DNA of 54,373 bases from Sulfitobacter sp. HI0040 (lineage in GTDB: Bacteria; Pseudomonadota; Alphaproteobacteria; Rhodobacterales; Rhodobacteraceae), in contig NZ_LWEX01000146.1 in assembly GCF_001634885.1 (NCBI RefSeq), positions 1-54,373 of the forward strand. The letters are read 5' to 3'. The position numbers and the translations under genes were made by a program. Position 1 is the first letter of the stretch. Every line of letters starts with the position of its first letter. Under the pieces are notes generated by a model. That model was not told where the DNA came from and did not search any database. It saw only the letters and a program-made list of their open reading frames with translations. This document shows positions 34,221 to 43,700 of this stretch, one piece after another.

Positions 34221-35099
34221 TTGGACAACTGGGACGAGATCAGAACCGCTTTTCAGGTCGCCCGGATCGGCACCGTCAGCGGGGCGGCTGAACATCTGGG
34301 CGTGCATCACGCCACGGTCATCCGGCATATCGACGCGCTGGAGCGGCGGCTGGGCGTCAAGCTGTTCCAGCGCCATGCGCGCGGCTATACGCCGACCGAG
34401 GCGGGATTGGACCTGTTGCAGGTCGCCCGCGCAACCGACGACCAGTTCAACCAGCTCGCAGCCAAGCTGAAAGGTCGCGGAACAGAGGTCGCGGGCGAAA
34501 TCGTTGTGACCTCGCTCGCGTCGATCGTACCTTGGGTGGTGCCCGCTCTCGCTGCGTTCCAGCGCGCCCATCCCGGTGTCATCCTGCGTTACCTGACGGG
34601 AGAGCGGCTCTTCCGGCTCGAATACGGCGAGGCGCATCTCGCCATCCGGGCGGGCAGCGCCCCGGAAGAGCCGGATAACGTCGTCCAGCACTTCAGGAAT
34701 GTCGAGATCGCCGCATTTGCCAACAAGGATTATGTCGCCGAACACGGCATTCCCACGGGGCCGGAAGATCATGCGCGGCATCGTTTCGTGGCGGGCGACG
34801 ATGCCGACAGCCGCGCGCCTTTCGAGAAATGGTTGCGCGCGAACGTGCCGACAGAGGCGATTACCTTCCGTGCGAGCGATACCGAAGCCACGAATGCTGC
34901 CGTCCGCGCGGGCGCTGGCATCGGTTTCATGGTGGCACCCGAAGGCCGGGCCGATCCGTCGCTGGTGGAGATATACGGCCCCCGCACTGAATGGAGCGCA
35001 CCGCTGTGGCTGGTCACGCATGTTGACCTGCATCGCACGACGAAGGTGCAGGCGCTGCTCAGGTTCCTCAAGCGGCACCGGCAGGAGGGCGGCGGGTGA
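34221..35099 (+). CDS. LysR-family transcriptional regulator
   Basis: 292 residues. N-terminal winged helix (FQVARIGTVSGAAEHLGVHHATVIRHIDALERRLGVKLFQR) and a periplasmic-binding-like effector domain with GEIVVTS...GVILRYLTG and RAGAGIGFMVA. The start is a TTG at 34221, shortly after AGG; no ATG or GTG gives the full HTH. It is divergent from azoR, 115 nt apart, and overlaps the next exporter gene by GTGA. The divergent arrangement suggests that it regulates azoR and perhaps the exporter. Confidence 0.92.
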   Translation: MDNWDEIRTAFQVARIGTVSGAAEHLGVHHATVIRHIDALERRLGVKLFQRHARGYTPTEAGLDLLQVARATDDQFNQLAAKLKGRGTEVAGEIVVTSLASIVPWVVPALAAFQRAHPGVILRYLTGERLFRLEYGEAHLAIRAGSAPEEPDNVVQHFRNVEIAAFANKDYVAEHGIPTGPEDHARHRFVAGDDADSRAPFEKWLRANVPTEAITFRASDTEATNAAVRAGAGIGFMVAPEGRADPSLVEIYGPRTEWSAPLWLVTHVDLHRTTKVQALLRFLKRHRQEGGG

Positions 35100-36040
35100 A
35101 TACGCAGATGCAGGGCCATCTGGCGATGCTGGCCTTTTCGGCCCTCGTGGCGGGCTCCTTCTCGCTCGGGGCGATCATGGCGAACGACATTTCGCCGGTG
35201 GCCTTCACCGCCGTCCGGTTCTGGCTGGCAGCGATGCTGGTGGGGCTGCTTGTCGCGGCGGGCCGTGGGGGCGGGCGAAAGAGCGCGCTGGGAAAAGCCA
35301 GCGAAGCGCCCTGGCGGTACGGGGTGCTCGGCGGTCTTTTTGCCGTCTATTTCGTGCTGATGTTCGAAGGGCTGAAGACCGCGCCGCCGGTGAGTGCGGC
35401 GGCGGTCTTTACCCTCGTACCCGCGATGGCCGCCGGCTTTGCCTATATTCTGCTGCGCCAGATCCTGACACGGCGCATGGCGCTGGCACTGGGGATCGGG
35501 GCGGTCGGGGCGCTATGGGTGATCTTTCGCGGGCAGATCGCGGCGTTTGTGGCGCTCGACGTGGGCCGGGGTGAGGCGATCTATTTCCTCGGCTGTGTCA
35601 GCCATGCGCTCTATACGCCGATGGTTCGGCGCTTGAACCGGGGCGAGGGGCCTGCGGTATTCGCGCTGGGCACATTGCTGGCCGGGGCGCTGATCCTCAC
35701 GGTTTATGGCTGGGGAGAGATCAGGGCTACCGACTGGTCCGCTTTGCCCATGCGGGTCTGGGTCGCGCTGATCTACGTGTCGGTTTTCGCCTCTGCCGTG
35801 ACGATCGTTCTGCTGCAGTTCGCCACGCTTCGGCTGCCGTCCGCGAAGGTCATGGCCTACACATACCTTACGCCGAGTTGGGTGATCGTCTGGGAAATCG
35901 CGCTGGGGAACGATGCACCGGGCTTGATCGTGCTGGGCGGTATCGGTCTGACTGTTCTGGCCCTTGTGCTGCTACTGCGCGACGATGATCCGCGGGTTGT
36001 GCAAGAATTCCGGGAACCGGGACCTGCCCGGACACGTTGA
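35096..36040 (+). CDS. EamA/DMT-family transporter
   Basis: 314 residues with ten hydrophobic helices and two EamA repeats (AFTAVRFWLAAMLVGLLVA in the first, PSAKVMAYTYLTPSWVIVWEIALGND in the second). Likely a metabolite exporter. The GTG start lies within the LysR stop, so both are translated together. Substrate unknown; link to azoR suggests quinone or aromatic stress, as inference only. Confidence 0.89.
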   Translation: MNTQMQGHLAMLAFSALVAGSFSLGAIMANDISPVAFTAVRFWLAAMLVGLLVAAGRGGGRKSALGKASEAPWRYGVLGGLFAVYFVLMFEGLKTAPPVSAAAVFTLVPAMAAGFAYILLRQILTRRMALALGIGAVGALWVIFRGQIAAFVALDVGRGEAIYFLGCVSHALYTPMVRRLNRGEGPAVFALGTLLAGALILTVYGWGEIRATDWSALPMRVWVALIYVSVFASAVTIVLLQFATLRLPSAKVMAYTYLTPSWVIVWEIALGNDAPGLIVLGGIGLTVLALVLLLRDDDPRVVQEFREPGPARTR

Positions 36041-36068
36041 GGTCGAGGTAAAGTCAAAGGAAGTCGAA

Positions 36069-36137
36069 ATGCGTAATATCATCTATATCGTCGGTCTCGT
36101 GGTCATTGTTCTGGCTATCGTAAGCTTCGTATTCTGA
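36069..36137 (+). CDS. 22-residue membrane peptide
   Basis: A very short frame with a strong AAAGGAAG 5-6 nt before the ATG. After MRN, nearly all residues are hydrophobic (IIYIVGLVVIVLAIVSF), so it is a single transmembrane helix with no soluble part. It lies 28 nt behind the DMT exporter gene. No matching family is known to me. The good ribosome site and clean helix favour a real small membrane protein. Confidence 0.55.
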   Translation: MRNIIYIVGLVVIVLAIVSFVF

Positions 36138-36181
36138 TATCCGACGGTGGCGCCGCGCGGCGAGACGGTCGCGCGGGCGCT

Positions 36182-36526
36182 TCACTCTGACGGCCCTTTT
36201 TCGCCTCCCGGCAGTTCGCTTTCGAGAAACCGCTCGAACGCATCCAGATTGACCGGTTCGAACTGTCCGAAGCCCTGCATCCAGACCGAGGCGTCGCGCA
36301 GGGCGTCCGGCTCCAGCCGACACCATTTGACCCGCCCCCTCTTTTCCTGAGAAATGAGCCCCGCCGCCGTCAGCACCGTGAGGTGTTTCGATATCGCCGC
36401 AAGCGACATCTCGAACGGTTCGGCCACGTCGGTCACCGCCATGTCGTCTTCAAGCAGCATGCCGAGGATCCGGCGCCGGGTCGGATCTGCAAGGGCCGCG
36501 AAAACGGTATCGAGGGAGTGAGCCAT
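36182..36526 (-). CDS. ArsR/SmtB-family transcriptional repressor
   Basis: 114 residues. Winged helix with FAALADPTRRRILGMLLEDDMAVTDVAEPFEMSLAAISKHLTVLTAAGLISQEKRGRVKWCRL, a form typical of the non-metal ArsR subgroup often paired with SRPBCC proteins, and it lacks the ELCVCDL metal-site cysteine. No SRPBCC gene lies beside it here. A TCAACC-N4-GGTTGA palindrome upstream of its start is likely its own operator, giving autoregulation. Confidence 0.92.
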   Translation of the reverse strand: MAHSLDTVFAALADPTRRRILGMLLEDDMAVTDVAEPFEMSLAAISKHLTVLTAAGLISQEKRGRVKWCRLEPDALRDASVWMQGFGQFEPVNLDAFERFLESELPGGEKGPSE

Positions 36527-36557
36527 GGTACCGCAGTGCCCCGGCCCGGACCTATCG

Positions 36558-36573
36558 TCAACCGATAGGTTGA
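36558..36573. promoter_or_regulatory. ArsR operator palindrome
   Basis: TCAACC-GATA-GGTTGA, 32-47 nt upstream of the ArsR start. The CAACC/GGTTG arms match the operator type used by this ArsR subgroup. The arms are perfect. Confidence 0.6.
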
Positions 36574-36689
36574 ATATGGATAACGGGCTGATCGACGGCG
36601 TTGGCGCGTTTAGCCGCAGCCTGCCTGCACACCGGGTTCTATAATTATCTATTTATGTCAGCATGTTGACCGCCTATCAGCTTGCGTTG

Positions 36690-36710
36690 ACTCCGGCGCG
36701 GTGCCGGAGT
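36690..36710 (+). repeat. Inverted repeat in the atpI leader
   Basis: ACTCCGGC and GCCGGAGT around GCGGT, 36 nt before the atpI start. TTGACT at 36687-36692, partly inside the left arm, could be a -35, with TAGCAC 17 nt on. The repeat may be a binding site or an RNA hairpin. Confidence 0.4.
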
Positions 36711-36745
36711 AGCACCAGCGCAACATATTCTGGGAGGCTAAAGGC

Positions 36746-37099
36746 GTGTCGGACGGCGATCGAAAGCAGCAGATGCAGCAGCTCGACGCCCGGATCGCCG
36801 CCGCGAAGAAGCGCGGCGCGCCAAAGCCCCGTCAGGATGAACATTATTCTCAGGCCAATCTGGCCTGGCGCATGGTGATCGAACTCGTTGCCGGTCTGGG
36901 GATCGGTTTCGGCATTGGATATGGGCTTGATGTCCTCTTCGGGACGATGCCGATTTTCATGGTTGTGTTCATCATGCTGGGTCTCGCGGCCGGGGTGAAG
37001 ACGATGCTTCGTTCCGCACGCGAGATACAGGAAAAGAAAGTGGCCGAAGAGGCCGACGGTATCGCAGCCCCCCGGGGCGGCACAGACGAAGGGGCCTGA
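36746..37099 (+). CDS. atpI: ATP synthase protein I
   Basis: 117 residues. A charged N-terminal region of 37 residues is followed by two hydrophobic helices ([23 protein letters not shown] and [21 protein letters not shown]), as in AtpI. It helps assemble the c-ring of F0. GTG start with GGGAGG nearby. First gene of the F0 operon, one base before atpB. Confidence 0.93.
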   Translation: MSDGDRKQQMQQLDARIAAAKKRGAPKPRQDEHYSQANLAWRMVIELVAGLGIGFGIGYGLDVLFGTMPIFMVVFIMLGLAAGVKTMLRSAREIQEKKVAEEADGIAAPRGGTDEGA

Positions 37100-37100
37100 A

Positions 37101-37868
37101 ATGGCAACAGTGGTTACGGACGGCGCGGTTGAGGAAAAGGGCGGACTGGAGTTCCACCCGATGGACCAGTTCGAGGTTCTTCCCTTTTTCGGCGATGGCG
37201 GGGTCGCATGGTACACGATCACCAATGCCGCCGTATGGATGGCGCTGGCGGTTGTCGCCGTATTCGCGTTGCTCGTGCTCGGCACGTCCAAGCGGTCCAT
37301 CGTGCCGACGCGGATGCAGTCCGTCGCTGAACTGGCCTACGGGTTCATTCACAAGATGGTCGAAGACATCTGCGGCAAGGAAGGGCTGAAGTATTTCCCC
37401 TACATCATGACGCTGTTCATGTTCATCGTTACCGCGAATTTCCTCGGTCTGATCCCCGCCTCCTTCACGCCGACTTCGCATTTTGCCGTGACGGTGGTAC
37501 TGGCGCTTGCGGTCTTCCTGACCGTGACGATCCTTGGCTTCGTCAAGAACGGCACGGCTTTCCTTGGCCTTTTCTGGGTGGCTTCCGCCCCGCTGGCGCT
37601 GCGCCCGATCCTCGCCATCATTGAGCTGATCTCCTACTTCGTGCGCCCTGTCAGCCACTCCATCCGTCTTGCCGGTAACGTCATGGCCGGCCACGCGGTG
37701 ATCAAGGTATTCGCTGGCTTTGCGGCTATTGCGGTCATCAGTCCCCTGTCCGTCGTCGCGATCACGGCGATCTACGGACTCGAAATTCTCGTGTCCTTCA
37801 TTCAGGCCTATGTCTTCACGATCCTGACCTGTGTTTACCTCAAGGACGCGCTGCACCCCTCACACTGA
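37101..37868 (+). CDS. atpB: ATP synthase subunit a
   Basis: 255 residues, with the half-channel helices of subunit a. The essential arginine is in [14 protein letters not shown], and the N-terminal HPMDQFEV and [14 protein letters not shown] are as expected. It forms the proton channel with the c-ring. Confidence 0.97.
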   Translation: MATVVTDGAVEEKGGLEFHPMDQFEVLPFFGDGGVAWYTITNAAVWMALAVVAVFALLVLGTSKRSIVPTRMQSVAELAYGFIHKMVEDICGKEGLKYFPYIMTLFMFIVTANFLGLIPASFTPTSHFAVTVVLALAVFLTVTILGFVKNGTAFLGLFWVASAPLALRPILAIIELISYFVRPVSHSIRLAGNVMAGHAVIKVFAGFAAIAVISPLSVVAITAIYGLEILVSFIQAYVFTILTCVYLKDALHPSH

Positions 37869-37923
37869 CACGGGCGACTTTCACCGCTCACCTACTCAAC
37901 TTCCAATCGTAAGGAGAATTCAC

Positions 37924-38148
37924 ATGGAAGGCGATCTCGCACACATCGGCGCAGGCCTGGCAGCAATCGGTTCCGGCGTCGCCGCTATCGGTGTTGGCCA
38001 AGTTGCAGGCAACTTCCTGTCCGGCGCACTGCGCAACCCGTCGGCAGCGACCGGCCAGACAGCCACACTGTTCATCGGCATCGCCTTTGCGGAAGCCCTG
38101 GGGATCTTCGCGTTCCTCGTCGCGCTTCTGCTGATGTTCGCTGTCTAA
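37924..38148 (+). CDS. atpE: ATP synthase subunit c
   Basis: 74 residues, two helices joined by a polar loop with RNPSA. The proton-binding glutamate is in [13 protein letters not shown]. The start at 37924 follows AAGGAG; the longer frame into atpB is not used. A GC-rich hairpin follows, as usual for the highly expressed c subunit. Confidence 0.97.
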   Translation: MEGDLAHIGAGLAAIGSGVAAIGVGQVAGNFLSGALRNPSAATGQTATLFIGIAFAEALGIFAFLVALLLMFAV

Positions 38149-38174
38149 GCCTTAGAAACCGACATCCTTACGAA

Positions 38175-38201
38175 CGGGCGGGCGCTTTACGGGCCTGCCC
38201 G
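38175..38201 (+). other. Hairpin after atpE
   Basis: CGGGC(G)GGC pairs with GCC(T)GCCCG over a 9-nt loop, between atpE and the b' gene. It could stabilise the atpE mRNA, consistent with the high need for subunit c. The stem is imperfect. Confidence 0.4.
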
Positions 38202-38235
38202 ACAGTAACGGCAGAGTTTCCAGGGAGACGCCGAA

Positions 38236-38796
38236 ATGGCAACTGATACAGTGACACATGACGGGTTGGCCGATGCAACGGGCGTCGCTACCCAGGCCGC
38301 CGACGCACCCGGCATGCCGCAGCTCAACTTCGAGACCTGGGGAAACCAGATTTTCTGGCTTCTGCTGGCTCTGCTGGCGATTTATTTCATCCTGTCGCGC
38401 GTGGCCCTGCCACGTATCGGCGGTGTTCTGGCCGAACGTCAGGGCACGATCAGCAACGACATCGCAGCTGCCGAAGACCTGAAGGTCAAGGCGAGCGAAG
38501 CCGAAGCTGCCTATGACAAGGCGCTGGTGGATGCCCGTGCCGAAGCGAACCGTATCGTCGCCGAGGCGAAGGCCGAAATCCAGAGCGATCTGGATGCCGC
38601 AATCGCCAAGGCCGATGCTGAAATAGCCGCGAAATCGGCGGAGTCCGAAAAGGCCATCGCGGAAATCCGCGCCGGCGCGATGGATAACGTCCGCGCCGTG
38701 GCAAAGGATACCGCACAGGAACTGGTCGCGGCACTTGGCGGCAAAGCCGACGCGCAAACGGTTTCCGCCGCGGTCGATAGCCGGATGAAAGGGTAA
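38236..38796 (+). CDS. atpF2: ATP synthase subunit b'
   Basis: 186 residues. About 30 soluble residues, one helix ([26 protein letters not shown]) and a long Ala/Glu/Lys coiled coil form half of the peripheral stalk. Having separate b and b' proteins is typical of photosynthetic and related alphaproteobacteria. It follows atpE. Confidence 0.95.
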   Translation: MATDTVTHDGLADATGVATQAADAPGMPQLNFETWGNQIFWLLLALLAIYFILSRVALPRIGGVLAERQGTISNDIAAAEDLKVKASEAEAAYDKALVDARAEANRIVAEAKAEIQSDLDAAIAKADAEIAAKSAESEKAIAEIRAGAMDNVRAVAKDTAQELVAALGGKADAQTVSAAVDSRMKG

Positions 38797-38799
38797 ACC

Positions 38800-39360
38800 A
38801 TGCGTCTCATTCTTTCAGCCACTTTCGCCGGGTTGGTCGCATCCCCCGCTCTGGCGGCGGGCGAGGTTTTTTTCTCGCTCAAGAACACCGATTTCATCGT
38901 TCTGCTGGCGTTCCTGCTCTTCATCGCGATCCTGATCTACTTCAAGGTTCCGACGATGCTTGCCGGAATGCTCGACAAGCGGGCGGACGGTATCAAGAGC
39001 GAGCTCGAAGGGGCCCGCGCCCTGCGCGAAGAGGCGCAGACTCTGCTGGCCAGCTACGAGCGCAAGCAGAAGGAAGTGCAAGATCAGGCCGACCGGATCG
39101 TATCCGCGGCCAAGGACGATGCACAGAAGGCGGCAGAAAAGGCGCGCGCCGATCTGGCAAAATCGCTTGAGCGTCGGATGGCGGCTGCCGAGGACCAGAT
39201 TGGTTCGGCACAGGCTGCCGCGGTCAAGGAAGTGCGCGATCAGGCGATTACCATCGCCGTTGCCGCAGCGCGGGAAGTCATCGCCAAGCAGATGACCGCC
39301 GCCGAAGGCAATGCGCTGATCGACGATGCCATCCGTCAGGTCGACGCCAAGCTGCACTGA
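38800..39360 (+). CDS. atpF: ATP synthase subunit b
   Basis: 186 residues. An N-terminal, signal-like stretch ends at ALAAGE, then a helix (DFIVLLAFLLFIAILIYFKVP) and a long coiled coil. It pairs with b' in the stator. The cleavable-looking N-terminus is found in many alphaproteobacterial b subunits. The gene ends the F0 operon, followed by a strong terminator; the F1 genes are not here. Confidence 0.96.
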   Translation: MRLILSATFAGLVASPALAAGEVFFSLKNTDFIVLLAFLLFIAILIYFKVPTMLAGMLDKRADGIKSELEGARALREEAQTLLASYERKQKEVQDQADRIVSAAKDDAQKAAEKARADLAKSLERRMAAAEDQIGSAQAAAVKEVRDQAITIAVAAAREVIAKQMTAAEGNALIDDAIRQVDAKLH

Positions 39361-39385
39361 GGCGCCTACCGCTTCGAAAGTCAGA

Positions 39386-39412
39386 AAACCCCGGCCATGC
39401 GCCGGGGTTTTT
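39386..39412. terminator. Bidirectional terminator, atpF and FadR-type regulator
   Basis: A perfect 10-bp stem AAACCCCGGC/GCCGGGGTTT with a 5-nt loop, T-run on the + strand and T-rich on the - strand as well. It ends the F0 operon and the convergent regulator gene. Confidence 0.9.
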
Positions 39413-40185
39413 CATTTCCCGCCCTGTTGTTCGTGTTGCAACCGCTGACGCGCGATCACGTCGTGCCGCGCGGCCTTCTGCGCGTCCGCCAGCGCGCGCC
39501 CCACGAAGTCGAGATGGGATTCCACCGCCGCCCGTGCGCCCCCGGGATCCCGGGCCTGCAGGGCCGTATTGATCGCGCCGTGCTGATCCAGAAGGGCGGC
39601 GCGGGTGGTCCGCTGCTGGAACATGATCTGCCGGTTGTAAAAGACACCTTCGCGCAGCAGATCGTACATCGAACGCATCATATGCAGCATGATGACATTG
39701 TGGCTGGCATCCACGATGGCCATGTGAAACTGCGCATCGAGCCGGGCCTCTTCATCGGGGCTGCGCTTCGCGTGGGCGGCGCGCATCTTGTCGAAAACCG
39801 TCTGAATTACCTGAAGATCCGTGTCGGTCCCCAGCCGGGCCGCACGTTCCGCGGCGAGCCCTTCAATGTCCCGCCGGAAAGACAGGTAGTCGGACGCGGC
39901 TTCGTCGTGACGTGCGAAAAGTTCGACGAGAGCCGGGGAAAAGGCGTTTCCCAGAACATCCGCGACATAGACCCCGGCCCCCGGGCGCGTCGTGAGCAAC
40001 CCGATATCCTGCAGCTGCATCACCGCTTCCCGCAGGGAGGGGCGCGACACGCCCAGACGCAATGCCAGATCGCGTTCGGAAGGCAGCCGCTCACCGGGCC
40101 GCAGGATCCCGCGGAGGATCAACTCCTCCACCTGGCGCACGACGGCATCCGCCAGCTTTTCGGGAATGACAGGTTGAAACGGCAT
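39412..40185 (-). CDS. GntR/FadR-family transcriptional regulator
   Basis: 257 residues. Winged helix with LRPGERLPSERDLALRLGVSRPSLREAVMQLQDIGLLTTRPGAGVYV and an all-helical FCD domain with metal-type histidines (FHMAIVDASHN, ESHLDFV). Members sense organic acids, such as pyruvate, lactate or glycolate. Upstream, TTGGACAAGATATATGACCA is a partial TGG...CCA symmetry that may be its operator. The effector cannot be told. The ATG at 40185 suits the family N-terminus. Confidence 0.93.
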   Translation of the reverse strand: MPFQPVIPEKLADAVVRQVEELILRGILRPGERLPSERDLALRLGVSRPSLREAVMQLQDIGLLTTRPGAGVYVADVLGNAFSPALVELFARHDEAASDYLSFRRDIEGLAAERAARLGTDTDLQVIQTVFDKMRAAHAKRSPDEEARLDAQFHMAIVDASHNVIMLHMMRSMYDLLREGVFYNRQIMFQQRTTRAALLDQHGAINTALQARDPGGARAAVESHLDFVGRALADAQKAARHDVIARQRLQHEQQGGK

Positions 40186-40301
40186 GAACCCCCCAGATTG
40201 GACAAGATATATGACCACCCCGCCAAAGCGGCAAACGGTTTCATGCCTCTCTCTTCTGGCGTTAACGGAAGGGTAAGCCTTTCGGGGGCAATCTCGGACA
40301 G

Positions 40302-40592
40302 ATGAAATCGCTGTTCCTCTTCCCACTCGCCTTGTTCCTGGCCGGGTGCAACATGCCCGGCCCGCACTTCCGCGATCTTCCCGCGACCCGTGTCACGGTC
40401 GATGGCTCAACATTCGGTGTGCGTGTGCGCGACGAACTGGCGGAAGCCATGCGGATCAACATGGAATACGCCCCCCGCTTCGGCCCAATCCGAGGCCGCG
40501 CCGCGCGGGCGATGGCACTGGTCAGCGGGTGTGAGGTAAGGGAGGTTCGCGGAGATCAGGCGCTGGCGACCGGCCTTCTGGACTGTGATTGA
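40302..40592 (+). CDS. Small putative lipoprotein
   Basis: 96 residues. The N-terminus LFPLALFLAGCN contains a clear lipobox with Cys16, followed by a small polar domain with two more cysteines (SGCEVRE and LLDCD) likely to form a disulfide in the periplasm. No family recognised. It lies on the + strand before smc, divergent from the regulator. Confidence 0.75.
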   Translation: MKSLFLFPLALFLAGCNMPGPHFRDLPATRVTVDGSTFGVRVRDELAEAMRINMEYAPRFGPIRGRAARAMALVSGCEVREVRGDQALATGLLDCD

Positions 40593-40718
40593 GCGGATTG
40601 CCGCAATATCTTGTGGATAAGGTGGCGGTTTACCCTCTCTTTGGTGTCTCGCGGTTGACGGGGCCCTGCCTGAACCTGCATTTTGGCTATCAATGCGGGA
40701 ATCAGGGAACCTCTTGCG

Positions 40719-43700
40719 GTGCGTTTCTCAAAACTCAGGCTGACCGGTTTCAAGAGTTTCGTGGACCCCACGGACCTGATCATCGCGGATGGCCTGACGG
40801 GCGTCGTCGGGCCCAATGGCTGCGGCAAGTCGAACCTGCTCGAAGCTCTGCGATGGGTCATGGGGGAAAACCGCCCCACTGCCATGCGCGGCGGCGGGAT
40901 GGAGGATGTGATCTTTGCCGGTGCCGCCACCAGACCCGCCCGCAACTTCGCCGAAGTCGCCCTGCACGTGGACAACAGCGAAAGGCTCGCCCCTGCGGGC
41001 TTCAACGACAACGATCAGCTTGAAATCGTGCGGCGGATCACCCGGGACGTGGGCAGTGCCTACAAGGCGGGGGGAAAGGACGTGCGCGCGCGCGACGTGC
41101 AGATGCTGTTTGCCGATGCCTCGACGGGCGCCCATAGCCCGGCATTGGTCAGGCAGGGGCAAATCGCGGAATTGATCAACGCCAAGCCCCGGAACCGGCG
41201 GCGTATCCTCGAAGAAGCGGCAGGTATCTCCGGACTTTACCAACGGCGGCATGAGGCGGAACTGAAGCTCAACGCGGCGGAGACGAACCTTTCCCGGGTC
41301 GACGACGTGATCGAACAGCTCGCCGCCCAGCTTGCACAGCTGGCGCGACAGGCAAAGCAGGCGGCGCGGTACCGGGAAATCGGCGAACAATTGCGCCGCG
41401 CGGAAGGCATGTTGCTTTACCGGCGCTGGCACGATGCGGATGATGCCCGGGCAAGGGCGGATGCGGAACTGCGGGAAAGGGTGAGTTCGACCGCCGCGGC
41501 GGAGGGCGTCGTGACGCGGGCGGGCAAGGAACGGCAGGCTGCCGAGGATGCCCTGCCAGCGCTGCGCGAGGAAACCACGATTGCAGCCGCGATGGTGCAA
41601 CGTCTGAACGTGCAGCGCGACACGCTCGCCGATCAGGAGGCGCGCGCGCGGGCGGCTATCGAGGCGCTGACCGGAAGGATCACCCAGCTTGCGCGGGACA
41701 TCGAACGCGAAAGTGGATTGAACCGCGACGCAGGTGAGACCATCGAGCGGTTGGACAGCGAACAGGCCGAACTGACCGCTGCAGCCGAGGGACATGATGC
41801 GGCGTTGGAGGCTGCGAGCGAGACCGCGCGAGAGGCCGCCGACATGCTTCAGGAACGGGAGGCGGACCTGACGGCGCGCACGGAAGAGACGGCGCGGCTT
41901 ATTGCCCGTCACGCTTCTGCCGAACGTCTGTTGGAGGATAGCCGCAAGACCGAAGCGAAATCCGCAGCGGACGCGCAGCGCGCACAGGACGCCGTGGCCC
42001 GCAGCCGGGACGAACTGAACAAGGCGCATCAGGATTTCGAAAGAGCGGGCACCGAGGAGACGGCTGCAAAACAGGCTGCCGCCGAGGCGGACGAAGCCCT
42101 CACGGCTGCGGAAGACGCGCGTGCAGCCACGCAGCTGCGCGAAGCGGATGCCCGCGCGGAGCGGTCCGCCGCCGAGGGTGAGATGAATGCGTTGAGCGCG
42201 GAGGCTTCCGCCCTTGCAAAGCTGGTGGCCCGCGATACTGCCGAAGGGGGGCAGATCCTTGATCGGTTGCAGGTCGAACAGGGGTTCGAAAAGGCGCTCG
42301 GGGCGGCTTTGGCGGACGATCTGCGCAGCCCCGAGGTCGATGCCGACGGTCCCTCCGGCTGGACGGTCCTGCCGCCCTATGCGCAGGCACATCCCTTGCC
42401 GCATGGGGTGACGCCGCTTTCGGGGCATGTATCGGTGCCCGATGTCCTCGTACGGCGCATGGATCAGATCGGCCTCGTGGAGCCTGATGAAGGTTCGGCA
42501 CTGCAGGCCGCGCTTGCACCGGGGCAGCGGCTCGTGTCGCTCGAAGGAGACCTCTGGCGTTGGGACGGCTATCGCGCTTGGGCAGAGGATGCGCCTTCGG
42601 CGGCAGCCCTGCGCCTGCAACAGCTCAACCGCCTCGAAGTTCTGAAGCAATCACTGGAACAGGCCACCCAGCGGGCCGGCGCGGCGGAGGATGCCCATGC
42701 CGCGCTCCAGCGCCAGTTGGCCGAGGAAACGGAGGCAGACCGGGCCGCACGTGAGCGTCGTCGCGCGGCAGATCGGGCGATGGCCGACGCGGGTCGCGCA
42801 CTTAGCCGGGCGGAGTCGGACCGCAACCTTGCCGAAGGGCGGCTGGAAGCGCTTGGCCTTGCGGTGCGCCGCCACGAAGAAGAGGCGATGGCGGCACGGG
42901 GGCGCGTGCAGGAGGCGGAGCGCGCGCTCGCGGAACTTGGCGACGTCGCACAGGCGCGCACGGCGGTCGATGATCTTCGCATGACCGTCGAGGCCGCGCG
43001 CATTACGATGATTTCCCACCGCTCTGCCCATGATGAACTCCGCCGCGAAGGCGAGGCGCGTGCCCGCCGTCTGCAGCAGGTCACCAAGGACTTGACCGGC
43101 TGGCGTAACCGCTTGGAGACCGCCGAAAAACGCAGTGCCGAACTGGTGGAGCGCAAGTCAGCCTCCGAGAAGGAATTGGCCGGGGCGCAGGCGGCCCCGG
43201 CACAGATCGCCACGCAGCAAGAGGCAATCGCCGTTGAAATCGCGCGGGCGGAATCGCGGGCCGCGGCGGCGAGCGCGGCCCAGACCGCGGCGGAAGCTGC
43301 GCTGCGCGAGACGACGCAGGCCGAACGTGATGCGGAACGCGCGGCTTCGGAGGCGCGCGAGGCCCGCGCACGGTCCGAAGCACGCGCGGAAGCCGCGCGT
43401 GATCTGGTCGCACAGGCGGCCGAACGGATCGCGGACGACCAGCAGGTTACACCCAACCAATTGCTGACCCGACTGAACGTGACGCCCGCTGATATCGGCG
43501 GGGCCGAGGTGCTGGACGGCGAGGTTGCCCGCCTCAAGCGGCAGCGGGACGCTTTGGGCGCGGTAAACCTGCGCGCGGAAGAAGACGCGCGCGAGGTGCA
43601 GGAGGAGCACGACGGTCTTGCCCACGAAAAGGCGGATCTGGAGGAAGCCATCCGCACCCTGCGCAGTGGCATCGCGAGCCTGAACCGGGAAGGGCGGGAG

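Noticed and set aside
36601-36660. TATAAT at 36640 as the atpI promoter -10
   Set aside because: No -35-like sequence exists at 16-18 nt upstream; TTGGCG at 36601 is 33 nt away.
40728-42650. A 640-codon - strand frame inside smc
   Set aside because: Antisense of the SMC head and coiled coil; composition is typical of a shadow frame.
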